From NCBI GenBank assembly GCA_031404815.1, contig JANNIH010000145.1, positions 22,208 through 86,207 of the forward strand: DNA of 64,000 nt, given 5' to 3'. The notes under the pieces are model-generated. The model did not search any database, was not told where the DNA came from, and was given only the letters and a program-made list of their open reading frames with translations. Below, piece by piece: positions 15,137 through 22,336 of the stretch (its first letter is position 1; each line of letters starts with the position of its first letter). The DNA is from DASYKS01 sp031404815 (GTDB taxonomy: Bacteria > Acidobacteriota > Thermoanaerobaculia > Multivoradales > UBA5704). Made by a program: the position numbers and the translations under genes.

Positions 15137-16161
15137 TGGGAGGGCCCGAGATGGCTGCCGAGGTTGCGGCCGAAGCGCGGGTGGCCGAGCTGGTGGCACG
15201 GCAGCTCGGGGTGCGGACCTCCGAGGTGACGGTCGAGGAGATCTCCGAGCTCTCGAACATCAACTACGTCTACCGGGTCGAGACGCCGGAGCGGAGTCTC
15301 TATGTCAAGGTGGTGCCGGAGAAAACCAAGCGCCTCGCCGTGCCTCTGCCCCGGGAGCGCATCGTTTCGGAGGCCGCGGCGATCGCCCGTTTCCACGCTC
15401 TCGCCGGGGACGAGGTGGCGATTCCCGAGGTCCTCTTCGTCGACCGCGAGCTGATGGCCCTCGGGATGAGCGACGTCGGCATCGGTCGCGAGGTGCTCTT
15501 CAGACTCCTGCCGGCGGGCCTCGAGCTCTTGGCGGAGCAGGCCGAGTCCCTCGGCCGGGCCCTGGGCCGGGTACATGGCGGCACCCGCGGCGAAGCCTCG
15601 CCGCGGCCGGCTGCGGAGGAAGCGATCATCCGCCGGGTGATCTTCGACGGCCTGATGGCGCCCGGCGCGCGGCAGCTCTTCCCCGAGTGCGCGGACGAGG
15701 CCCTAGGAGAGATGCAGGTGTCGAGCAGCTGCCTGGTGCATGCCGATCTGTGGAGCAAGAACCTGCTGGTGCGTCGCGGCGAGCCGCTCGCCGTGGTGGA
15801 TTTCGAAGGCGCTTTCGTCGGCGACCCCGCGTTCGATCTCGGCACCCTGCTCGCGGTCGCCCTGGTACCGGCGGTCGAACAACCCGGCTTGAGCGCGGGC
15901 GCGCTCGGCTTCGGATCGCAACTGCTCGCCTCCTGGAGCGCGGCTTGCGGCGACCGTTCCTGGCCCACCGAGGTCCTGCCCCGCACTTTCCGCGCCACTG
16001 CGACCTTCCTCGCCGCGCGTGGCTTCGGTCCCTTCGCCTACGAGCTCACCGAACCGGCGCGGGGGCGCCTCGCCCGCCTGGCGCGGGAGATCGCCTTCGA
16101 CCCACCGCGGGACTGGGCACCCTTTCGCGCCTTGGTCGCTGCGCACCTGGAAGGGGCTTGA
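15136..16161 (+). CDS. APH-family small-molecule kinase
   Basis: 341 residues of the aminoglycoside-phosphotransferase/choline-kinase/methylthioribose-kinase fold. The N-lobe shows NINYVYRVE (Gly-loop equivalent) and LYVKVV (ATP lysine); the C-lobe has the Brenner loop LVHADLWSKNLLV and the metal-binding VVDFEGAFVGDPAFDL. Substrates of the family are hydroxyls of small metabolites. In this locus it may phosphorylate a pathway hydroxyl to prepare elimination by the MmgE/PrpD enzyme. The ATG shares one base with the upstream stop (TGATG); a second in-frame ATG at 15151 has the better-placed GGGAGG and is the alternative start. Confidence 0.87.
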   Translation: MGGPEMAAEVAAEARVAELVARQLGVRTSEVTVEEISELSNINYVYRVETPERSLYVKVVPEKTKRLAVPLPRERIVSEAAAIARFHALAGDEVAIPEVLFVDRELMALGMSDVGIGREVLFRLLPAGLELLAEQAESLGRALGRVHGGTRGEASPRPAAEEAIIRRVIFDGLMAPGARQLFPECADEALGEMQVSSSCLVHADLWSKNLLVRRGEPLAVVDFEGAFVGDPAFDLGTLLAVALVPAVEQPGLSAGALGFGSQLLASWSAACGDRSWPTEVLPRTFRATATFLAARGFGPFAYELTEPARGRLARLAREIAFDPPRDWAPFRALVAAHLEGA

Positions 16162-16164
16162 GCC

Positions 16165-17310
16165 GTGCGGAGCCGGGTCTATCGCGAGATCGACGCCATC
16201 GGCGCGGAACGCCTCGCCGAGCTTCCGGACCGCGGCCTCGACTTCTCCTTCGGTCTGCTCCGCGCCATCGAGAAGGCGCTCTGGGGGGAGCTCGAGGCGA
16301 ATTACCTCACGGTCGAGGACGAGGCCGGCCATCTCCTCGCCTTCACCCCGGTCTACACCGGCTCCAACCTCAACTTGAATGCCCTGCTGCCCAAGGCGAT
16401 CCAGCGCGGCTACAACGCCCTGGTCAACGGCCTCGGGGTCGCCGTCGCCACCCGCGTCGCGGTGGTGGGCTGCCTGATCTCCGACCGGGGGTGGATCCCC
16501 ATGCGGGCCGACCTCCAGGACCGGGCGGGGGCTCTCCGCCTCCTCCTCGCCGAGATCGACCGTGTGGCCAAGGCCGGGAAGGCCGAGCTCGGCATGCTCA
16601 AGGACATCCACGGCGACTTTCCGGCCGCGGAGCGGGCCCTGATGCGGCAGGCCGGGTTCGCGGAAGGATTCTCGCTGCCCACGATCCGCGTCGACACCGC
16701 CTTCCCTTCCTTCGAGGACTACCTCGAGAAGCACCTGTCGAAAAACGGCCGCAAGCATGCCCGCAAGCAGTTCCGCAAAGCCGAGGGGCTCTATCGACTC
16801 TCTGCGATCACCGATTTCGAGCCCCTGATCCCCCTCGTCTACCCCCTCTTCCGCAACGTCTTCCTCAAGGCCAAGTACCAGTTCGAGGAACTGCCCCCCC
16901 GCTTTTTCGTCGAGTGCGCGCGCTCGACGGAGCCCCGGACGGAGCTGGTGATCTGTGAGACGGGAGAGGGCAAGATCGTGGGCTCCCTGCTGATTTTCTA
17001 CGATGGGCACGAGCAGCTGAACAAACGCATCGGCATCGACTACGAAGTGGCGGACAGCGGCCTGATCTACAACCTCCTCAACTACACCGGCATCTCCCGC
17101 GCCATCGAGCGCGGCCTGCCGACCGTGTGGCTGGGGCAGAGCAGCTACCTGCCGAAGACCCGGCTCGGAGGCGAGCTCCAGGATCAGTATCTGCTGCTCA
17201 AGGCCTACAACCCGGCGCTCAAGCCCACGTTGCCCCTGCAACGTTGGTGGATGCAGCGCTACTCGGCAACCAGCATCGCGGCCGGCCTCGAGCAAGGAGT
17301 GAGCCTCTGA
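16165..17310 (+). CDS. GNAT/FemAB-like acyl or aminoacyl transferase
   Basis: 381 residues with the double-GNAT architecture of the COG3146/Fem-like transferases. The middle region SKNGRKHARKQFRKAEG resembles the basic helix before the C-terminal GNAT half of FemX-type enzymes, and the C-half has strands LVICETGEGKIVGSLLIF and YNLLNYTGISRAIERG. Proteins of this fold move acyl groups from CoA, ACP or aminoacyl-tRNA to amines or hydroxylamines. In valanimycin synthesis an aminoacyl-tRNA donates serine to a hydroxylamine; this protein could take that role, but the donor is not deducible. GTG start 4 bases after the kinase stop, with only a weak ribosome binding site, suggests coupled translation. 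Confidence 0.75.
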   Translation: MRSRVYREIDAIGAERLAELPDRGLDFSFGLLRAIEKALWGELEANYLTVEDEAGHLLAFTPVYTGSNLNLNALLPKAIQRGYNALVNGLGVAVATRVAVVGCLISDRGWIPMRADLQDRAGALRLLLAEIDRVAKAGKAELGMLKDIHGDFPAAERALMRQAGFAEGFSLPTIRVDTAFPSFEDYLEKHLSKNGRKHARKQFRKAEGLYRLSAITDFEPLIPLVYPLFRNVFLKAKYQFEELPPRFFVECARSTEPRTELVICETGEGKIVGSLLIFYDGHEQLNKRIGIDYEVADSGLIYNLLNYTGISRAIERGLPTVWLGQSSYLPKTRLGGELQDQYLLLKAYNPALKPTLPLQRWWMQRYSATSIAAGLEQGVSL

Positions 17311-17334
17311 TGCAAAGGCAGAAGGCGGAGCGTC

Positions 17335-19404
17335 ATGGGTCATAGGGTTCTCCTCTCCGGCGCGGCGAGCCTCACCGGAGCCGAGGTGCTCGCGGCACTG
17401 CTGGCGGCGGGCGAGGTCTCCTCGATCCGCCTGCTCGTGGCCGCCGGAGCGGCGGGAGAGGAGGCGCTGCGGCGCCTAACCGCGTACCTCGGCGAGCTGC
17501 CGGAGCGGGTGAGCGCGCTGCCTTCCGAGCTCGGTCGGCCGCGCTTCGGCCTCTCCGTCGCAGCCTTCGCCGAGCTCGCGCGGAGCATCGACTTCGGCAT
17601 CCATTGCGCAGAGCGGACGCGGCCGGATCAGAACCTGGAGCGTGCGCGGCGGGCCAACGTCTGGCCCCTCGAGGGCTGGCTGGAGCTTCTTGCCCGGAGC
17701 TCCGAGCTCGCCCTCCATCACCTCTCGACGGCTTTCGTCGGGGGAACCCGCCGAGGCCTCTTCACCGAGTTCGACCTCGACTGTGGGCAGGGCTTTCACC
17801 ACGCCTACGAACGCAGCAAGTTCGAGGCCGAGCGCACTCTGAGGGAATCGGCGGTGAGCGAGCGGGTGACCATCTATCGCCCGAGCCACGTGCTGGGCCG
17901 TGCTACGGACGGGACGGCCTTCGAGCTCGGCGGCGCCTACCCGCTGCTCGGCACCCTCGCTACGGGCCGGCTCATGGTCGGCGACGGCCGCGCCCGCCTC
18001 GACCTGGTGCCGGCCGACTTCGTGGGCACAGCGCTGGTCAAGCTCGCCCTGGCAGAAGCGCGGGGCACCTTTCACCTGGTGGGCGGCTGGGAAGGCTCGC
18101 TCCCCATCCGCGAGGTGGCGGATCTGGCGGCCAAGGCGACCGGTCGGCGCCGCGGTGGCCGGCTGCTGCCACGGGCCGCCTCCGGGCTCTTGGCACTTTC
18201 CGGTGCCGCGAGCCCCGGCGACCTCGGCTCGCGTCACCTCGCCCGCCACATCGCCGAGGCCTCCCTCTGCCAGGGCCTGGTCTGCGACGCCTACCGCGCC
18301 GAAGCGGCGCTCGCTCCCCTCGGCCTCGCCTGCCCGGCCCCCCGCAGCTGGCTTCCGAGCGCGGTGGCCGCCGCCGCCGAACGTCGCTGGTCGGCGCCGC
18401 CCGCAGGCGAACTCGAAGGGGCGGCGGCGACGCCACCGCCGACGACGGCGGCAAGCGCCCGGCCGACCGACCCGATCTTCGGCGCCAAGCGTTTCCACCG
18501 CATCGGAGAGGTCAACCTCGCCTTCCGCGACCTCGGCAGCGGTGAGCCGGTCGTTTTCTTCCACGGCTGGGCCGGCGCTCATTCCTGGGACGGAGTCCTC
18601 GAACGCGTCCTGCCAAACCGCCGCGTCATCGTGGTCGAGACCTTGGGGTTGGGGGACTGCGAAGCTCCCGCCTCGGCGGACTACAGCCTGTCCGCCCAGG
18701 CGGCGCGGGCGCGCGGGCTGCTCTCGGCGCTCGAGATCCCGACCGCGGACATCGTCGGCAACGACACCGGTTCCGCCATCGCCCAGATCTTCGCCGCCCG
18801 CTGGCCACAGGCAACCAAGAGTCTGGTGCTCTCCGACTTTCACGCCGAGGGCGGCTTTCCGGCGTCGCAGGTGAAGCGGTTGCGCCGGCTGATGCGGCTG
18901 CCCGGGGGCACGCGGTTGGTCACGGGCTGCTTGCGTTTCGCTCCCTTCGCCCGTTCCGCCCAGGGCTTTCGCCACATGGTCTTCGACCGCAGCCTCCTCT
19001 CCCCTGAGCAGCTGGAGGGGTACCTCGCACCCCTCGCCGCCAGCCGCGAGCGCCGTCAACACCTGAAGCGCTTCGCCCTCGCCTTGAACAAAGCGGAGGT
19101 GGACGCCGTCGCCCACCTGCTCACCGCACTCACCGTGCCGACCCTGATCATCTGGGGCGCGGACAATCACTATCTCTCGCCGTCGTGGGGGCAGAAGCTC
19201 TGCGACGACATCCCCGGCGCGCGGCGGCTGGCACTCGTGCCCTTCGCCGGCATCTCCTGTCACGAAGAGAGGCCGGACCGCTTCGCCGCACTGCTGCTGG
19301 ATTTCTGGGCTGAATTGGCGCTCGAGGCCGGGGTTTCGAGCGCCGTCGACTCTCCGCAGCCCGGACCGACGATCACAACAAAGGAGGCGTCATGGACAAG
19401 TTGA
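17335..19404 (+). CDS. Extended SDR fused to alpha/beta-hydrolase
   Basis: 689 residues in two enzyme halves. Residues 1-365 are an extended short-chain dehydrogenase (thioester-reductase/fatty-acyl-reductase branch): strand-loop VLLSGAASLTGAEV (an altered glycine-rich loop), HLSTAFVGG (catalytic Ser/Thr) and YERSKFEAE (YxxxK). After a proline/alanine linker near 370-395, residues 400-670 are an alpha/beta-hydrolase: oxyanion motif HGWAG, nucleophile elbow VGNDTGSA with Asp instead of Ser, acid in WGADNHY and catalytic His in AGISCHEER. An Asp nucleophile suggests epoxide hydrolase or dehalogenase-type chemistry. The fusion probably processes one pathway intermediate in two steps. It overlaps the next gene by 13 bases. 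Confidence 0.87.
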   Translation: MGHRVLLSGAASLTGAEVLAALLAAGEVSSIRLLVAAGAAGEEALRRLTAYLGELPERVSALPSELGRPRFGLSVAAFAELARSIDFGIHCAERTRPDQNLERARRANVWPLEGWLELLARSSELALHHLSTAFVGGTRRGLFTEFDLDCGQGFHHAYERSKFEAERTLRESAVSERVTIYRPSHVLGRATDGTAFELGGAYPLLGTLATGRLMVGDGRARLDLVPADFVGTALVKLALAEARGTFHLVGGWEGSLPIREVADLAAKATGRRRGGRLLPRAASGLLALSGAASPGDLGSRHLARHIAEASLCQGLVCDAYRAEAALAPLGLACPAPRSWLPSAVAAAAERRWSAPPAGELEGAAATPPPTTAASARPTDPIFGAKRFHRIGEVNLAFRDLGSGEPVVFFHGWAGAHSWDGVLERVLPNRRVIVVETLGLGDCEAPASADYSLSAQAARARGLLSALEIPTADIVGNDTGSAIAQIFAARWPQATKSLVLSDFHAEGGFPASQVKRLRRLMRLPGGTRLVTGCLRFAPFARSAQGFRHMVFDRSLLSPEQLEGYLAPLAASRERRQHLKRFALALNKAEVDAVAHLLTALTVPTLIIWGADNHYLSPSWGQKLCDDIPGARRLALVPFAGISCHEERPDRFAALLLDFWAELALEAGVSSAVDSPQPGPTITTKEASWTS

Positions 19405-19958
19405 GTCAGGCCGTCCACCGGCTCTGGGGCACGCTCGGACCAACCGGCGAGCTCCATGCCGAACCGCGGTTCCAAGAAGAGCTCGCCGTCGAGGCCGAGG
19501 GCGATCACTCCCTGCTCCAAACGGCGGTGAGCAAATGGTGCTTCGGCGAGCACGTACAGCACCTCTACCTCGCGACGCACTGGGTGGTGGACCGTCTGGA
19601 GGAGTCGATGAGCGGGGCCAATGACCGCGAGAAGATGAACCACCTTGGCATCTCTATGCTGGTCCTGGGGCGCATCCCGCGCGGCATGTATCCGACCATT
19701 CCGGTGCTGGTACCCCATGGGGGCACGATGGCTGAAATCCGGCCCTTGGCAGAGCGCCTCCGCGAACGGTTGGCGGCGCACCGCTGGCGGCTCGACGAGC
19801 TGCAGGCCTGCCCGGGAAGGAGCCGCCACCCGCGCATGCGCTTCCTCGCGGCGCGACACTGGATGATCTTCCTCGACATCCACCACCGCCACCACCTCGC
19901 CATCCTGCAGGACATCGGCAAAGCCGCCGAGCGCGCTTCCCTGGCGGAGGCCGCATGA
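19392..19958 (+). CDS. DinB-like (DUF1569-type) four-helix protein
   Basis: 188 residues, helical, His-rich at helix ends. The C-terminal part HPRMRFLAARHWMIF followed by HHRHHLAILQDI has the form of the DUF1569/DinB-like superfamily, where three His residues bind a divalent metal; members include thiol-dependent S-transferases and many of unknown function. GGAGG precedes the ATG, and overlaps of 13 bases with the upstream gene and 4 with the downstream methyltransferase put it firmly in the operon. A role in conjugating or protecting a reactive product is possible but not shown. Confidence 0.72.
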   Translation: MDKLSQAVHRLWGTLGPTGELHAEPRFQEELAVEAEGDHSLLQTAVSKWCFGEHVQHLYLATHWVVDRLEESMSGANDREKMNHLGISMLVLGRIPRGMYPTIPVLVPHGGTMAEIRPLAERLRERLAAHRWRLDELQACPGRSRHPRMRFLAARHWMIFLDIHHRHHLAILQDIGKAAERASLAEAA

Positions 19959-20596
19959 TACGCAAGGTTCTGACCGCCACCCTCGCCGCCGCGGCGATCT
20001 ACCTCTTGCCCGCCCTCGGCAACACGGCGGCACTCCGGCATCCGCAGCTCTGGGTATTGGTCCTCTTCGGCCTCCTGGTCTCGCTTTTCCAACCGGCGTA
20101 CAAACCGATCGACAAGGGCGCACCGAGCCGAGACCGCGGCACGGCGACCCAGATCGTCTGGTCCGTCTACTTGACGCAGCTCGTGGGGGTGATCGAGGCG
20201 GTGCACTTTCGCTACCCAGAGAGCTTTCGCTGGGACGTCGCAACGACCGCCGGACTGCTCGCGATGGTTCTCGGTCTCGGCCTCAGGAGCTGGGCGGTGC
20301 TCACTCTCGGGCGCTTCTTCACCTGGCACATTACGGTCTACGACGATCACCAGGTGATCCGCTCCGGCCCCTTTCGCTTCGTGCGCCATCCGGCCTACGC
20401 CGGCGCCCTGGTGCTCTTCGTCGGCACCCTCGTGTTTCTCCACGCCTGGGTGGGAGCGATCCTCTCCTTGCTCCTGCAGACCGCCGCCTACGTGCGGCGC
20501 ATCCGGCACGAAGAAGCGATGATGATCGAGCAGCTGGGAGAGAGGTACCGGGCCTACATCCGGGAGGTGAAGGCCCTGGTACCTCTCGTCTGGTGA
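19955..20596 (+). CDS. Isoprenylcysteine carboxyl methyltransferase-like membrane enzyme
   Basis: 213 residues with about five membrane helices and the ICMT/PEMT signature: RSGPFRFVRHPAYAG (SAM-binding RHPxYxG) followed by a hydrophobic hairpin and EEAMMIEQLGERYRAYIREV (the EExxL...Y..Y tail). These enzymes use SAM to methylate carboxylates, amines or other groups of lipid-like substrates at the membrane. As last gene of the tight operon it may methylate the lipid-like product of the locus, for example a carboxylate or N-oxide. Starts in a 4-base ATGA overlap. Stops 2 bases before the stop of the opposing basic-protein gene. Confidence 0.88.
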   Translation: MIRKVLTATLAAAAIYLLPALGNTAALRHPQLWVLVLFGLLVSLFQPAYKPIDKGAPSRDRGTATQIVWSVYLTQLVGVIEAVHFRYPESFRWDVATTAGLLAMVLGLGLRSWAVLTLGRFFTWHITVYDDHQVIRSGPFRFVRHPAYAGALVLFVGTLVFLHAWVGAILSLLLQTAAYVRRIRHEEAMMIEQLGERYRAYIREVKALVPLVW

Positions 20597-20598
20597 GA

Positions 20599-21051
20599 CT
20601 AGCCGCCGAAAAGGCCGAGCGGGTTCCCCACCCGGAAGACCCGCCAAACCCGCCGCGTGCCGATGCTCTTGGCGATCGCGCGCGGCGCCTTGCCGAACTC
20701 CTTGGCACCGTCGGAGAAGCCGCGGCTCGCGTTTCTGAGCGCTTCGCGTACCATGCCGTCGCGGCGCTTGCGGCCCGATTTGTTGCTCCGCTTGACGAAG
20801 GTGTCGAGCCCTTCGGACACGGCGTTCGACGAGCGATAGCCGGCTTTGCTGACGCCGAGCAGCAGACGCTGTAGGGCCTTGGTGCCCCGGCTGTACTTCT
20901 TCTTCCTCTTCTTCTTGTTTTTCTTGGACTTCTCCAGTTTGAGGACCAGTGGCGCGCTCCAAATCGGCGCTGCGCCGGTCGCCGGTCGGGCGGCGGCGGG
21001 GGCCGGTTCGGCGGATTCCTGGGTCTTCTTGGGCTCAATTGAAGGGCTCAT
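20599..21051 (-). CDS. Small Lys/Arg-rich protein of unknown function
   Basis: 150 residues, strongly basic. An Ala/Pro-rich start is followed by a lysine cluster (EKSKKNKKKRKKKYSRG), then an amphipathic region with GVSKAGYRSSNAVSEG, RSNKSGRKRRDG and ASRGFSDGAKEFGKAP. No transmembrane helix or catalytic motif. It sits 40 bases after another small basic gene on the same strand, so the two are probably co-transcribed, and it opposes the biosynthetic operon end to end. Nucleic-acid or membrane-surface binding is plausible from charge; I assign no family. Confidence 0.7.
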   Translation of the reverse strand: MSPSIEPKKTQESAEPAPAAARPATGAAPIWSAPLVLKLEKSKKNKKKRKKKYSRGTKALQRLLLGVSKAGYRSSNAVSEGLDTFVKRSNKSGRKRRDGMVREALRNASRGFSDGAKEFGKAPRAIAKSIGTRRVWRVFRVGNPLGLFGG

Positions 21052-21091
21052 GGCTTCCTCCTTGGATCACGGCGTGAAGAAGGGTTCGACT

Positions 21092-21334
21092 CTAGGGCAG
21101 GAACGGCAGCATGCCACCCCTACGGCTCTTGCGCCGAGTTTTGCGACGATAGATCAGCACCACCGGGACGAGTTGCTTGCCATCGGCTTCCTCTCCCATG
21201 GCGGAGGTCACCTCGGACATCGCATCCTGGACATCACCCAGGAGCTTTCCGCGTCCGTTGCGCAGCTGGCGCACTTTTTTGCGACTGGCTTTGCCGAGGT
21301 CGAGAATGATCGGTGCATTCATCGTGGCTGCCAT
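21092..21334 (-). CDS. Small basic protein, unknown, partner of the next gene
   Basis: 80 residues: a short start, PIILDLGKASRKKVRQLRNG, GRGKLLGDVQDAMSEV, then LVPVVLIYRRKTRRKSRRGG. The DLGK-x-(K/R)-rich opening and the VPVVLIYR strand look like a conserved small-protein family found in pairs with Lys-rich proteins, but I cannot name it safely. GGAGCC/GAGG-type ribosome binding site upstream of the ATG. The gene, with its partner, interrupts the otherwise plus-strand run between 12.5 and 26.7 kb. Confidence 0.7.
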   Translation of the reverse strand: MAATMNAPIILDLGKASRKKVRQLRNGRGKLLGDVQDAMSEVTSAMGEEADGKQLVPVVLIYRRKTRRKSRRGGMLPFLP

Positions 21335-21597
21335 TGGAGGCTCCTCTCGAAACGATTTCGGTCCCCGGCGGTAGTCCGGTGGACGTCGGTGGCGCTTGGC
21401 TGGTCTGGGCCGATATAGGCGCCATTTTAGGGAGGTCGCCAGATGTTTGTCAATAGCGCGTCATGGAGTATCCCACTGGAGGACGATGAACAGATGCTGT
21501 CATACGTGGTACCATGAAGCGCACCCGGCAACCTGGCCCGTCTGTCTCTTAACTGTGCGCTATCTCGCATCCATGGATGCGCGGTCGAGGAGAGATC

Positions 21598-22326
21598 ATG
21601 ACCATCAACCCGCGCCTGACCTTCGTGCTCGTCACCATCGGGGTCCTCTTCCTCGAGGCGGTGGTCAACGCCATCTTCGGCCTAGGGGCGATCCCTCTCG
21701 CCGTCACCGTGGTGGTGCTCTACATCGCCTTCGTGATCTACGGCGCCAGGACCGGCGACCACACCATCTGGCTCTTCCTCATCTTCGGCCTGGTCACCGG
21801 CCTGGTCGAAGTGGTCTCGGACTGTGACAGCTTTCTGGTCGAACAGGTCAAGGTTTTGGTCTACCCGGATGGAATTCCGAAGATCGGCGTCTCTCCCGCC
21901 TATCTGCCTTTCGCCTGGGCGTTGGTGTTCACCCAGCTCGGGCTCTTGGCCGAGTGGTTCCGCCGCAATCGCTCGCTGCGCGCCGCGTCCGGGTTGACCG
22001 CCTTGACCGGCATGGTGATGATCTCGGCCTACGAGAGCCTCGCCCGACAGGCGCGCTGGTGGTACTACCAGGATGTCTCGACCCTGATCGGCTCGCCCTA
22101 CTTCGTCAACCTTTTCGAGTTCCTGAGCACGTTCGTCTTCGTCTTCGCGGCCTGGAGGATGGCTCACGGCTCGCTCCGGGCGGAATACGGCTGGGCCTTG
22201 GTGTGTGGCGTTCTGACCGGCATCTGGATGTGCATCGCCATGCGGATCTCCTATTGGTTACTCGGCTCCTGCACCGACGCGGTGATCCGGCTCCCCTGCT
22301 TCCCCCTGCCGCCCCCGCCGTTTTAA
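21598..22326 (+). CDS. Polytopic membrane protein, unknown family
   Basis: 242 residues with about seven membrane helices. Acidic and aromatic residues within or next to helices are notable: GLVEVVSDCDSF, YESLARQARWWYYQD, PYFVNLFEF. This pattern of Glu, Asp, Tyr and Trp near the membrane is more enzyme- or carotenoid-synthase-like than transporter-like. The ATG at 21598 has GAGGAGAG just upstream; an earlier in-frame ATG at 21577 lacks one. Ten bases separate it from the ABC1 kinase gene, so they are co-transcribed. Together with the protein at 13683-14147 it is a candidate for a membrane step in the pathway. Confidence 0.82.
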   Translation: MTINPRLTFVLVTIGVLFLEAVVNAIFGLGAIPLAVTVVVLYIAFVIYGARTGDHTIWLFLIFGLVTGLVEVVSDCDSFLVEQVKVLVYPDGIPKIGVSPAYLPFAWALVFTQLGLLAEWFRRNRSLRAASGLTALTGMVMISAYESLARQARWWYYQDVSTLIGSPYFVNLFEFLSTFVFVFAAWRMAHGSLRAEYGWALVCGVLTGIWMCIAMRISYWLLGSCTDAVIRLPCFPLPPPPF

Positions 22327-22336
22327 GGAAGCTCTC

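Noticed and set aside
15703..19263. Two long minus-strand frames (546 and 595 codons) in the plus-arm genes
   Set aside because: Antisense shadows; composition biased and no motifs, whereas the plus-strand genes overlap as an operon.
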